A DNA stretch of 64,000 nucleotides. Source: VAZQ01 sp963841705 (GTDB lineage Bacteria > Pseudomonadota > Alphaproteobacteria > Rhizobiales > Xanthobacteraceae). Both the position numbers and the translations under genes were made by a program. Below, piece after piece: positions 9,045-17,178 of the stretch; within the stretch, counting starts at the first letter, position 1; every line of letters begins with the position of its first letter. The DNA is taken from assembly GCA_963841705.1 (NCBI GenBank), contig CAWJDY010000075.1, forward strand, positions 17,979 through 81,978, read 5' to 3'. The notes under the pieces are model-generated. The model saw only the letters and a program-made list of their open reading frames with translations. It was not told where the DNA came from and did no database searches.

Positions 9045-9441
9045 GACAACGCGAGAGAGGTCGTTGGCTAAAGAAAAAACCCCGGCCAATCGCCTTATCA
9101 ATGTCCATTGCGAGCGGTTGCCCGAATATCAGAACGGGCCGAGCGTCATCTGGCCTATTTTCAACATGGAGCGCACGACCGGACTGACGATTCACGAGGT
9201 CGATGACAAGATCGATAATGGCCGGATCATTTACCGGGAGGAGTACCCGATAGAGTTCGACGCGACGCTGAAGGAAACCGTGACAAAAACCACGCGCCGG
9301 ACCTTCTGCAAGGTGGCCCAGGCGGTCCGTCATGTCTGCGAGAGCTACGATGAGCTCATCAAGACGGCAAAACCCCCAGATAAACCCCAGGAGCTATACG
9401 ACGCCGACCTTCAAGGCCTTTCTGACGATCGCGCGCAATAA
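9043..9441 (+). pseudogene. 5'-truncated formyltransferase-domain gene
   Basis: The 132-residue frame matches the middle of the formyltransferase (PF00551) fold: NVHCERLPEYQNGPSVIWPI holds the catalytic Asn-x-His, and GLTIHEVDDKIDNGRII is the DxGIDxG-like strand with the catalytic Asp. Whole enzymes have about 90 residues before the Asn-His motif; here only about 20 precede it and an in-frame TAA at 9031-9033 blocks extension. The N-terminal part and cofactor site are thus missing. The frame is otherwise intact, so loss may be recent. The original substrate (tRNA, sugar amine or other) cannot be assigned. Confidence 0.55.
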
Positions 9442-9576
9442 CCAAAAGCTGTATGCAGCCTCTACAACGTGATCACGCCGTATTATTACCCCTACTACGG
9501 CAGCCACTACAGCTACGTGCGGCCGGACCCGGTGCCGCCGCCGACCTACGTCGTCTATCACATCTGGGTGTGCTGA
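9442..9576 (+). pseudogene. Tail fragment of a Tyr/Pro-rich exported protein
   Basis: A frame open from the stop at 9439 to TGA at 9574 encodes NVITPYYYPYYGSHYSYV followed by RPDPVPPPTYVVYHIWVC. The Tyr-Tyr-Pro composition resembles the C-terminus of short secreted proteins, but there is no convincing start codon. It follows directly on the truncated formyltransferase, which suggests a stretch of decayed genes. Low certainty. Confidence 0.25.
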
Positions 9577-9605
9577 GCCGCGCTGCCTCCGCGTCACCAC
9601 CCTTC

Positions 9606-9752
9606 GTAGGGGCGACCCATGGGTCGCCCACCCGTCCGCCGCCGCTTGCTCAATTCCGCCGGTTGTTCCGCCGGTTCCGCGCAAAGAGGGCGAGGCATGC
9701 GGGGCACCCCAAAAAATGCCGTGCATTTTTTGGGGACCCCGACTCGCCCCTA
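9606..9752. repeat. Nested palindromes with GTAGGGGCG ends
   Basis: GTAGGGGCGACCCATGGGTCGCCC at 9606-9629 is one unit. A second composite runs from about 9687 (GGGCGAGGCATGC) to CTCGCCCCTAC at about 9752, with a separate strong hairpin inside it: CCCCAAAAAATGC (9707-9719) against GCATTTTTTGGGG (9723-9735), loop CGT. The A/T-rich inner hairpin looks like an element inserted into the outer palindrome. No gene is seen in 9577-9781. Confidence 0.6.
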
Positions 9753-9781
9753 CGAAGCCACGTTGCGCACCTCAATCCGCC

Positions 9782-9961
9782 CTACGCCGATCCGCCCTCC
9801 CCGCTGCGCGCAACCTCCTCCTTCATCGTGCGCTCGGTCGCGGTCCCGCAGCTCTCGCACACATAGGTGATGTCCGCGAGATCCTTGGTCACGGACACCT
9901 TGGCAATAGCCTTGGGCTTGCCCGGCTTCATCGGCTTGTTGCAGCCAGGGCAGATCACCAC
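9782..9961 (-). CDS. Small zinc-ribbon protein (start uncertain)
   Basis: The C-terminal 59 residues of this frame carry a four-cysteine zinc ribbon, ICPGCNKPMKPG...YVCESCGTATERTMK, of a type common as tiny proteins in Rhizobiales. Zinc binding is inferred from the paired CxxC motifs; no function is known. I begin it at the GTG at 9961 just before the first CxxC, as in similar small proteins. The frame stays open upstream to an ATG at 10099, so an N-terminal extension is possible. Confidence 0.45.
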   Translation of the reverse strand: MVICPGCNKPMKPGKPKAIAKVSVTKDLADITYVCESCGTATERTMKEEVARSGEGGSA

Positions 9962-10126
9962 AGGCAATCTCTTCTGGAAGGCGGCAGCCACCTGCTCGAT
10001 CCTCGATTGCTGTACGGCCCAGGCCGGCCGCCCCACGCCACCCCAGACGCGTAATCCGATGGCAGCCGGCCCACCAGACATAGGCATCGCCGGCAGCATC
10101 TGTAAGCTGCCTTCGAGACGCAGCGT

Positions 10127-10246
10127 CTACCCGAAAAGAATGAGCGATGCCAAGGCGATGCCCACAATCGTTGCGCTCAAGGCTGCGAGCTGCCGGCGAT
10201 CGAGGTCGCACAGCGGCGCCAGCGCCTGATCGGTCTTGATACCCAT
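10127..10246 (-). CDS. 39-residue single-pass membrane peptide
   Basis: ATG 10246, preceded by a G-rich GGGGGTG, encodes MGIKTDQALAPLCDLDRRQL then a hydrophobic helix ending LASLILFG. One C-terminal transmembrane segment is predicted by eye. The family is unknown to me. Because it is so short, coding status rests on the start context and the clean helix. Confidence 0.35.
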   Translation of the reverse strand: MGIKTDQALAPLCDLDRRQLAALSATIVGIALASLILFG

Positions 10247-10546
10247 GGACTTGCACCCCCCAACCACGAACCCCCAACCACAAACCCGTCGTCCTGAGGC
10301 GCGAGCGACCAACGCGAGCGAGCCTCGCAGGACGACCGTCGCCACCCTTCGCCGCGGGCATGTTCGAATTGGGACGGAGCAATGACTTGTCCGACCTGAT
10401 TTGCGCTCGCCCCGATCAATTCCCGCCGCCTGTGACCCAGTCACAACACCCGCACGCGAGGTTATGGGCTCAGCAGCAGCGCAGCAATCTCCGCAATACC
10501 TCCCCTGAACGGGCCTGAAAGGGGGTATAAGGGGCAGCGTCGCGCC
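10247..10546. other. Intergenic region before miaA end
   Basis: No gene recognised. It contains a short relative of the GTCCTGAGGC repeat (10288-10334, CGTCGTCCTGAGGCGCGAGC...GCCTCGCAGGACGAC) and a 15-base palindrome TGTGACCCAGTCACA at 10431-10445. The latter resembles a CRP half-site pair but with five rather than six central bases. Confidence 0.4.
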
Positions 10547-11455
10547 TCACCGCCCGAGCACGGCACGGACTACGGCAAGCGCGCGCTCCGGCGCAACGAA
10601 GCTCCACGCCGGCAGCTGATGGCGAAACCAGGTGACCTGGCGCTTGCTGTAGCGCCGCGTGTCGCGCTTGGCGCCTTCGACCGCGCTCGCGAGATCGATC
10701 TCGCCGGCGATATGGCGCATGAGCCAGGGCACGCCGTGCGCCTTCATGGCGGGCAACGCAGCATCGAGCCGCCGGCCGCGCAGCTTTGCCACTTCCGCGA
10801 GCGCGCCGGAGCCGAGCATGCGCTCGAAGCGCGCATCGATGCGGGCATAGAGCGCCTCGCGCTCGACGCAAAGGAAGATGCGCACCGCGCGGTCGGGAGG
10901 AAGCGCAGCCCGCATCCCGTCGCGTTGCCAGTCGGCAAGCGAGCGTCCGGTCGCGATCACCACCTCGAGCGCGCGCGCAATCCGCGTGCGGTCTCCCGGC
11001 GCAAGCCGCTTCGCCATCTCCGGGTCGCGCGCCTTAAGCTCGGCATGAAGCGCGCCGGCGCCTTCCGCCGCAAGCCGCGCGCGGATGCGCTCGCGCACGT
11101 CGGCCGGGATCGGCGGAATGGCCGCAAGCCCCTGCGTAAGCGCCTTGAAATAAAGCCCGGTCCCGCCCGCCAGGATGGGCATTCGCCCGGCGCTCTGCGC
11201 TTCGGCCAAGGCCGCGCTCGCCTCCACGCACCAGCGTCCGGTCGAATAGCTCTCCGCCGCATCGACATGGCCGTACAGCCGATGCGGCACTCGCGCCTCC
11301 TCCTCCGGCGTCGGCCGCGACGTGATGATGCGCAGGTCGCGATAGACCTGCATGGAATCCGCATTGATGATGGTGCCGCCGAGCTCCTCGGCCAGCGCCA
11401 GCGCCAGCGCCGACTTGCCGCTCGCCGTCGGCCCCGCGATCAGCACCGCACGCAT
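10547..11455 (-). CDS. miaA: tRNA dimethylallyltransferase
   Basis: Transfers a dimethylallyl group from DMAPP to N6 of A37 in tRNAs reading UNN codons, the first step of (ms2)i6A synthesis. The P-loop LIAGPTASGKSALALALAEE is at the N-terminus, followed by the DSMQVYRDL motif (catalytic Asp/Ser and tRNA contacts) and the PIPADVRERI / GGTGLYFKAL segments. The start is ATG 11455; a GTG ten codons upstream would add sequence lying in a repeated CTCGGTGTGCTCC stretch and has no better ribosome-binding site. 303 residues, normal for the family. DMAPP links it to the dxs pathway. Confidence 0.95.
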   Translation of the reverse strand: MRAVLIAGPTASGKSALALALAEELGGTIINADSMQVYRDLRIITSRPTPEEEARVPHRLYGHVDAAESYSTGRWCVEASAALAEAQSAGRMPILAGGTGLYFKALTQGLAAIPPIPADVRERIRARLAAEGAGALHAELKARDPEMAKRLAPGDRTRIARALEVVIATGRSLADWQRDGMRAALPPDRAVRIFLCVEREALYARIDARFERMLGSGALAEVAKLRGRRLDAALPAMKAHGVPWLMRHIAGEIDLASAVEGAKRDTRRYSKRQVTWFRHQLPAWSFVAPERALAVVRAVLGR

Positions 11456-11762
11456 GAGCAGCAAACTCGGTGTGCTCCGCTCCACCTTGCCGGACTTGCA
11501 GGGAAGAGTTGGGGATGGGAGCCGCGAGGCCGCTCCCCCTCATGACAAACTCGGTGTGCTCCCTCTCCCCGCTTGCGGGGTGAGGGGCGGGGTGAGGGGC
11601 GGTACGCGGGAAACCCCGGCGATTTCTCTCCGTTTAATTCCACAGCTATATCCTGTACTATATGCCGCGTTACCCCTCGCTGTGACCCGGCGGCAACTTT
11701 TTGCGCCGGTCAACTTTGATGCTTGCAAATGGCCCGATCCCGTGTTAGGACAAACAGGGAAC

Positions 11763-11802
11763 AACCGGCATCAAGACGCCGTAACCGGCATCGAGACGCC
11801 GT
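11763..11802. repeat. 20-bp tandem duplication
   Basis: AACCGGCATCAAGACGCCGT (11763-11782) is followed immediately by the same sequence with one A-to-G change (11783-11802). Confidence 0.85.
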
Positions 11803-11910
11803 GGAGCAGCCCATCAAGCAGCCGATGACATCTCGTCCGGATCTGCGAGGATCGCCGCTACCCATCGGCAGTTTTACTGAATGGTCGCATACAACCGCTT
11901 TCGCCATTTT

Positions 11911-11948
11911 CCGCAAACGAACCCAATCTCCGCAAACGAAGCCAATCT
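11911..11948. repeat. 19-bp tandem duplication
   Basis: CCGCAAACGAACCCAATCT (11911-11929) is followed immediately by a copy with one C-to-G change (11930-11948). Two independent-looking tandem duplications within 190 bases point to a slippage- or recombination-prone leader, or to repeated protein-binding sites. Confidence 0.85.
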
Positions 11949-12042
11949 GGAAAACCCAATGGAATCAAGCGGTTTCAACCAGCTGGTGATCTAGGCCTCC
12001 ATGTACTCGCTGTGATTGTAATGAGGTGCTGCTGCGCCATCG

Positions 12043-12063
12043 ACCTCCCCGGCGGCGGGAGGT
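12043..12063 (+). promoter_or_regulatory. Hairpin enclosing the Shine-Dalgarno of the next gene
   Basis: ACCTCCC (12043-12049) pairs exactly with GGGAGGT (12057-12063) over a seven-base CGGCGGC loop. GGGAGGT is the only good ribosome-binding sequence for the molybdenum hydroxylase gene and touches the ATG at 12064. The structure would hide it, so translation may be conditional. The zero spacing to ATG 12064, or 15 bases to ATG 12079, is also unusual. Confidence 0.5.
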
Positions 12064-14463
12064 ATGCAAAACGTCGCGATGAACGACGGCAGCATCCCTC
12101 TCGACCCGGCGAGCTTCAAGTGGATCGGCAAGCCGCGCCCGCGCACCGAGGATGCGCGTCTCGTCACCGGCCGCGGCCGCTTCAGCGACGACTTCCAGCT
12201 TGACGGCCAAGCCTATGCGGCAATGGTCCGCTCGCCGCACGCGCATGCGCGCATCCGCGCGATCGACACCGAGCGCGCGAGATCCATGCCGGGAGTGCTC
12301 GGCATCTTCACCGGCGCCGATGCAGCGGCCGACGGGCTTGGCCCGATCCCGCACGATCCCTTGCCCAAGACGCGTCACGACATGAAGCTCGCCGCCCCCG
12401 GCGGCGGCGCGATCTTCATCGGCCCGCACGTTCTTCTGCCCACCGACAAGGTGCGCCATGTGGGCGAAGCAGTCGCCATGGTCGTCGCCGCAAGCATCAA
12501 CGCCGCGCTCGATGCGGCCGAGGCGGTGGAGGTCGCCTACGACGTGCTGCCCGCGGTCTTCCGCTCCGAGGAGGCGATGGCGCCGGGGGCGCCCGCGGTC
12601 TGGGACGAGGTCAAGGACAACGTCCTCATCGACACGCGCTTCGGCGACGAGGCGGCAACGCATGAGGCTTTCGCGCGCGCGGATCACGTCATCGCCATGG
12701 ACTTTCACGTCGATCGCGTCACCGGAGTGCCGCTCGAGCCGCGCGCGGCGCTCGGCCATTACGACGCTGCGAGCGATCGCTACACGCTCTGGGCCGGCAG
12801 CGGCGGTGCTGTGCGCCAGAAGCGCGAGCTTTCTTCCATCCTCGGCGTCGCGCCGGATTGCCTGCGCGTGCAGTCCTATGACGTCGGCGGGAATTTCGGC
12901 ACCCGCAACCGCGTCTTCGTCGAGTTCGGGCTCGTGCTGTGGGCGGCGCGCAAGCTCGGCCGCCCAGTCAAATATACCGCCACGCGCTCGGAAGCATTCC
13001 TGAGCGACTACCAGGGCCGCGATCTCGTCTCGCGCGTCGAGCTCGCGCTCGACCTCCGCGGGCGCTTCCTCGCGATGCGCGCCACCAACATCAGCAATGT
13101 CGGGGCGCGCTGCGTGTCGCTCTCGCCGCTGTCCAAGGGCGCCGGGCTTATTCCCGGGCCCTATGCAATCCCGATCACGGCGTTGCGCGCCGTTGCCGTC
13201 TTCACCAACACCACGCCGACCCAGGCCTATCGCAGCTCCGGCCGCCCGGAAGTCACCTTCGCCATCGAGCGCCTCATCGACCTCGCAGCCGCGCGCCTCA
13301 TCATCGATCGCATCGTGCTGCGCCGCCGGAACCTGATCTCGCCGCAACTCATGCCCTATCGCAACGCCGTGGGCATGACCTACGACAGCGGCCGCTACGA
13401 GGACAACATGCAGCGCGCGATGGAGATTGCCGACTGGAAGGGCTTTCCCGCGCGCAAGCGCGCAGCCGCCAGGCGCGGCAAGCTCCTCGGCCGCGGGCTT
13501 GCCAACTACGTCGAATCCTCGATCGGCGCGCCCAACGAGCAGGCGCGCATCAAGGTGTGCCCGCGAGGGAAGGTCGAGGTCGTCATCGGCACCCAGCCGA
13601 GCGGCCAAGGCCACGAGACGAGCTTTGCCCAGGTCGTGTCGGACCTCCTGCATGTGCCGCCCGAGAGCGTGGAGATCATCCTCGGCGATACCGATGTGGT
13701 GAAGGTGGGCGGCGGCTCCCATTCCGGCCGCTCCATGCGCCATGCCGCAACCGTGTTCGCCAAGGCGCTCCCTGGCCTCGTAGCCAAAGGCACCAAGGTG
13801 GCCAGCATCGTTTTGCGCGCGCCGCCGGACGAGATCGAGTTTCGCGACGGGCGCTTTCGCGCCCGCGGTACCAACCGGACATACGATTTCCTTGAGCTCG
13901 CGCAGGAAGCCGCGCAGCATGCGCTGCCGGACGAGCTTGCGGACGGCATCGCAGTCGTGACCGACAACGAGATGCACGATCCGGTCTTTCCCAACGGCTG
14001 CGCGGTCTGCGAGGCGGAAGTCGATCCTGAAACGGGCGAGGTCGCCATCACCCGCTACGCCTGCGTCGACGACGTTGGGCGCTGCATCAACCCGCTCATC
14101 GTGCATGGCCAGACCCATGGCGCCATTGCGCAAGGAGTGGGCCAGGCGCTCTCGGAGCTCTGTTTCCTCGATCCCGGCTCCGGGGAGCCGCTCGCGGGCT
14201 CGCTCATGGATTATGGCCTGCCGCGCGCCGATACGCTGCCGGCCTTTGCGACCGAGATCGCGGAAGTGCTCTCGCCCACCAATCCGCTCGGCATCAAGGC
14301 GGGTGGCGAAGGCGGCACCACAGCCGCCCCGGCCGTGGTCATCAGCGCCATTACCGACGCCCTGCGCGATCGCGGCGTGAGCCACCTCGCCATGCCGGCC
14401 ACACCGTATAATGTCTGGTCAGCGATCCATCGTGTAGGGGCGGGTGAATCGGATGCTGCGTAG
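12064..14463 (+). CDS. Xanthine dehydrogenase-family molybdopterin-binding subunit
   Basis: Large molybdenum hydroxylase subunit of 799 residues. The N-terminal a/b hammerhead domain (about 25-140) begins RPRTEDARLVTGRGRFSDDF. The Mo-pterin domains carry GGNFGTRN (near 275), QAYRSSGRPE, GGSHSGRSM and the catalytic Glu in AGGEGGTTAAP (near 748). The active loop AYRSSGR is not the AYRCSFR of true CO dehydrogenase, so a hydroxylase for an aromatic or aldehyde substrate is more likely. The usual FAD and 2Fe-2S subunit genes are not adjacent. The last residues (GAGESDAA) and stop are encoded by an invading GTAGGGGCG repeat. Start 12064 or 12079. Confidence 0.88.
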   Translation: MQNVAMNDGSIPLDPASFKWIGKPRPRTEDARLVTGRGRFSDDFQLDGQAYAAMVRSPHAHARIRAIDTERARSMPGVLGIFTGADAAADGLGPIPHDPLPKTRHDMKLAAPGGGAIFIGPHVLLPTDKVRHVGEAVAMVVAASINAALDAAEAVEVAYDVLPAVFRSEEAMAPGAPAVWDEVKDNVLIDTRFGDEAATHEAFARADHVIAMDFHVDRVTGVPLEPRAALGHYDAASDRYTLWAGSGGAVRQKRELSSILGVAPDCLRVQSYDVGGNFGTRNRVFVEFGLVLWAARKLGRPVKYTATRSEAFLSDYQGRDLVSRVELALDLRGRFLAMRATNISNVGARCVSLSPLSKGAGLIPGPYAIPITALRAVAVFTNTTPTQAYRSSGRPEVTFAIERLIDLAAARLIIDRIVLRRRNLISPQLMPYRNAVGMTYDSGRYEDNMQRAMEIADWKGFPARKRAAARRGKLLGRGLANYVESSIGAPNEQARIKVCPRGKVEVVIGTQPSGQGHETSFAQVVSDLLHVPPESVEIILGDTDVVKVGGGSHSGRSMRHAATVFAKALPGLVAKGTKVASIVLRAPPDEIEFRDGRFRARGTNRTYDFLELAQEAAQHALPDELADGIAVVTDNEMHDPVFPNGCAVCEAEVDPETGEVAITRYACVDDVGRCINPLIVHGQTHGAIAQGVGQALSELCFLDPGSGEPLAGSLMDYGLPRADTLPAFATEIAEVLSPTNPLGIKAGGEGGTTAAPAVVISAITDALRDRGVSHLAMPATPYNVWSAIHRVGAGESDAA

Positions 14464-14516
14464 GGGCGACGCATTGCGTCGCCGTCATGTAGGGGCGAGG
14501 CATGCCTCGCCCCTAC
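14434..14516. repeat. Three GTAGGGGCG palindrome units in a row
   Basis: Units start at 14434 (half unit), 14460 (GTAGGGGCGACGCATTGCG..., core GCATTGC) and 14489. The last (14489-14516) is a perfect 28-base palindrome whose half is GTAGGGGCGAGGCA. The first two overlap the 3' end of the upstream gene. They separate it from the hydrolase gene but need not stop transcription. Confidence 0.8.
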
Positions 14517-14534
14517 GGAGAGAAAGGGAGCCTC

Positions 14535-15794
14535 ATGAACGTCATGCATCCGCCGCAGCCCGTCCTCGACAAGCGCGGCGAGCCGCGCGTGCGCCGCTTC
14601 GAGGAGCAGCGCTGGCTCATCGACAACATCATCCGCGCCAACAGCATCGACTGGGACCAGCCGCGCTCGCTCTATCTTGCCGGCCCCTGCGGCAACGAGG
14701 CGAACGCGGATTTTGCCGGCGTTCGCGAGCGGGTGAAGAAGATGGCCGACATCGGTCCCGCTTTCGAGGCGGTGGCGCGCCGGCGCGAAGCCAAGGCCGG
14801 GGCTGCCGAGGAAGCCGGGCACAAGGTCACCGCGCGCGACAACTATTTCATGGCCGCGGTACATTGGGGCGCGGCGCAATGGCCCTACGATCAGAACGAC
14901 GACACCAACATCGCGTTCAACAACAAGAAGCGCGAGTGCTACGCGAAATACGCCGCGCTGGCCGATCATCGCATCGAGGCGGTGTGGGTGCCGTTTTGGG
15001 ACAAGGCCATTCCCGCCTGGTTCCACCTGCCCCCCGGCTACAGTGGCGGCCGCATCCCGGCAGTGATCGCCATTCCCGGCATGGACAGCTTCAAGGAGAT
15101 TGCGGTCGCGCTCTACGGCGACCGCTTTCTCAACCGCGGCATGGCGGTGCTCGCGATCGACGGGCCGGGGCAATACGAGGCGCCGCTGATCGGCCTGTAC
15201 TTCTCCATGGAGAGCTGGATGGCCGCGGGCAAACCGCTGGTGGATTGGCTCAGTGCACGGCCGGAGATCGATGCGCAGCGCATCGGGGCTGCGGGAACGA
15301 GCTTCGGCACGTTCTTCGGCACCATCCTCGCCGCGCATGAGCCGCGCATCCGCGCCTTCGCCGCCATGTCGGTGTGCCATGAGCCGGGCTGCCACACGAT
15401 CTTTCAGGAAGCATCGCCTACGTTCAAGAAGCGCTTCATGTACATGTCGGGCATCACCGACGAGGGCGAGTTCGACGCCATGCGCAAGACCATGACGTGG
15501 GAAGGTCACGCGCAAAAGATCGGCGCGCCCTATCTCGTGGTGGCCGGCGAATGCGAGGAGCTCAGCCCCATCGAGCACTCCGAACGCCTCATCCGCTCGG
15601 TGAAGGGCCCCAGGCAGATGGTCGTCTATCAGGAATCGCGCCATTCCGTCGGCAACGTGCCCGCGGCCAATCTCGGCCCGTTCCCGCCCATTCTCGTTGC
15701 GGACTGGCTTGCGGACCGGCTCGCCGGCAAGCCGTTTGCGAACGAGCACTGGTTCGTGCGCTCCAACGGCCAGATCGACAAATCGCCCCTGTAA
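14535..15794 (+). CDS. Alpha/beta hydrolase, C-C or ester hydrolase type
   Basis: A 419-residue protein with a long N-terminal helical cap and a C-terminal alpha/beta-hydrolase core. The nucleophile elbow is GAAGTSFGTFFGTILA (Ser near 256), the acid lies in VVAGECEELSPIEHSE and the catalytic His in ESRHSVGN. Size and cap resemble 2,6-dihydropseudooxynicotine hydrolase and FrsA-like proteins, which cleave C-C bonds in N-heterocycle catabolism; the exact substrate is inference. ATG 14535 has AAGGGAG eight bases upstream. It is ten bases from the monooxygenase gene downstream, so those two are cotranscribed. Confidence 0.85.
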   Translation: MNVMHPPQPVLDKRGEPRVRRFEEQRWLIDNIIRANSIDWDQPRSLYLAGPCGNEANADFAGVRERVKKMADIGPAFEAVARRREAKAGAAEEAGHKVTARDNYFMAAVHWGAAQWPYDQNDDTNIAFNNKKRECYAKYAALADHRIEAVWVPFWDKAIPAWFHLPPGYSGGRIPAVIAIPGMDSFKEIAVALYGDRFLNRGMAVLAIDGPGQYEAPLIGLYFSMESWMAAGKPLVDWLSARPEIDAQRIGAAGTSFGTFFGTILAAHEPRIRAFAAMSVCHEPGCHTIFQEASPTFKKRFMYMSGITDEGEFDAMRKTMTWEGHAQKIGAPYLVVAGECEELSPIEHSERLIRSVKGPRQMVVYQESRHSVGNVPAANLGPFPPILVADWLADRLAGKPFANEHWFVRSNGQIDKSPL

Positions 15795-15804
15795 GGAGAG
15801 CGCC

Positions 15805-17127
15805 ATGGCGGCAGGCAAGCGCCAGATGCATCTCGGCGTGTTCGTGCTCGGGACGGGAAACCACTCGGCCGGGTGGCGCTACGAGGACGCCACCACAAGC
15901 AACTGCAGCTGGCCGGTGATGCAGCAGATCGCGCGCATCGCCGAGCGCGGCAAGCTCGACCTGTTCTTCATCTCCGACGGGCTTGCCATGGATGCCGGGG
16001 ATCATCCCTCCTTCGTCTCGCGCTTCGAGCCGACCACGCTCATTGGCGCCCTGAGCGCGGTGACGCGCCACATCGGGCTCGGCGCCACCGTATCCACGAG
16101 CTTCGGCGAGCCGTTTCATGTCGCGCGCGCTTTCGCCTCGCTCGATCACCTGAGCGGCGGGCGCGCCGCCTGGAACGTGGTCACCAGCAGCAACAGCGCG
16201 GCGGCGTTCAATTTCGGCAAGGAACAACCCGAGCATGACCTGCGCTATGAGATCGCCACCGAGTTCGTCGATGTGGTGCGCGGGCTGTGGGATAGCTGGG
16301 ATGACGGTGCGATCGTCGCCGACAAGGCGACGGGCACGTTCGTCGATCCCGGCAAGGTGCACCCCCTCAATCACAAGGGTCGTTTTTTTCAGGTCAAAGG
16401 CCCGCTCAATATCCAGCGCTGCCCCCAGGGCCATCCCGTCATCATTCAGGCGGGCGGCTCGCCGCCCGGACAGGAGCTCTCCGCGCGTTCCGCCGACCTC
16501 GTATTCTCGGTCGTTAACGGCGATCCGGCATCGGCCAAGTCGGCCTACGACGCCCTGAAGCAGCGGGTCATTAAGCACGGCCGCGCACCCGAGGACCTCG
16601 CCATCCTGCCCGGCGTGATGCCGATCATCGGCGAGACGGAGAGCGGGGCAAAGGACCAGCTCGCGCAGCTGCAAGGCTGGTTGACGTCCACCAATGCGCT
16701 TACCCTGGTGTCGCAGCGCATCGGCCACGACATCTCCGGCTATCCGCTTGATGAGCCGGTGCCCGAATTCCCGCAGACCAACCGCGGCCAGGCCTTCTCC
16801 AAGGCGCTCCTCGACATGGCGCGGCGGGAGAAGATGACGTTGCGCGATCTCTACAACATCACCGCCGCTGCGCGCGGGCATTGGGTGATCTACGGCACGC
16901 CGCAGAAAATCGCCGACGTGTTCGAGGACTGGTTCACCTCCGGCATGGCCGACGGGTTTGTGATCATGCCGGCCTATTTCCCCGGCGCTTTCGATGCTTT
17001 CGTCGATCGCGTGGTGCCGGAGCTGCAGCGGCGCGGGCTGTTCCGGCGCGAGTATTCCGGCACGACCCTGCGTGACCACTTGGGGCTGGCGCGGCCGGGA
17101 CGCGCGACGCAGCGCAAGTCGGCCTGA
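15805..17127 (+). CDS. NtaA/DmoA-type flavin-dependent monooxygenase
   Basis: A 440-residue LLM-class oxidoreductase of the nitrilotriacetate monooxygenase/DszA branch. Signatures: HLGVFVLGTGNHSAGWR at the start, DLFFISDGLAMD, RFEPTTLIGALS, and GRAAWNVVTSSNSAAAFNFG (FMN phosphate contacts), then the late RGHWVIYGTPQKIADVFEDWF. Such enzymes use FMNH2 supplied by a separate reductase to oxidise amines, sulphides or heterocycles. The start ATG 15805 is preceded by AAGGAG that overlaps the hydrolase stop region. With the molybdenum hydroxylase and hydrolase it forms a likely heterocycle-degrading set (inference). No reductase gene is adjacent. Confidence 0.9.
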   Translation: MAAGKRQMHLGVFVLGTGNHSAGWRYEDATTSNCSWPVMQQIARIAERGKLDLFFISDGLAMDAGDHPSFVSRFEPTTLIGALSAVTRHIGLGATVSTSFGEPFHVARAFASLDHLSGGRAAWNVVTSSNSAAAFNFGKEQPEHDLRYEIATEFVDVVRGLWDSWDDGAIVADKATGTFVDPGKVHPLNHKGRFFQVKGPLNIQRCPQGHPVIIQAGGSPPGQELSARSADLVFSVVNGDPASAKSAYDALKQRVIKHGRAPEDLAILPGVMPIIGETESGAKDQLAQLQGWLTSTNALTLVSQRIGHDISGYPLDEPVPEFPQTNRGQAFSKALLDMARREKMTLRDLYNITAAARGHWVIYGTPQKIADVFEDWFTSGMADGFVIMPAYFPGAFDAFVDRVVPELQRRGLFRREYSGTTLRDHLGLARPGRATQRKSA

Positions 17128-17178
17128 GCTCGATTGACCGCTGTACGTAGGGGCGGGGCTGCCCAAAGCCTTTTAAGG

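Larger units (their letters stand above)
11456..12063. other. Long leader/intergenic region with tandem duplications
   Basis: No protein gene is supported. Contents in order: two copies of CTCGGTGTGCTCC (about 11465 and 11549); a CCCCGCTTGCGGGGTGAGGGGCGGGGTGAGGGG repeat (11570-11602, broken here into parts); a 20-base tandem duplication at 11763-11802 (one mismatch); a 19-base tandem duplication at 11911-11948 (one mismatch); a 12-codon ORF at 11959-11994; and the hairpin around the next gene's Shine-Dalgarno. In related genomes the region beside miaA often holds a biosynthetic operon leader, so this may be a relic leader. Confidence 0.4.

Noticed and set aside
10431..10445. TGTGACCCAGTCACA as a CRP site
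   Set aside because: The central spacer is five bases instead of six and no suitably placed promoter or gene start is nearby.
11959..11994. 12-codon ORF (MESSGFNQLVI) as an attenuation leader peptide
   Set aside because: No run of regulatory codons, weak ribosome-binding site and no clear terminator/antiterminator pair before the next gene.
11965..14385. 806-codon minus-strand open frame opposite the molybdenum hydroxylase gene
   Set aside because: Composition is His/Arg/Ala/Asp-rich as expected for an antisense shadow of a GC-rich gene; the plus strand encodes all family motifs.
15589..17166. 525-codon minus-strand frame opposite the flavin monooxygenase gene
   Set aside because: Antisense shadow of two well-supported genes; it crosses their intergenic junction and has no recognisable domain.
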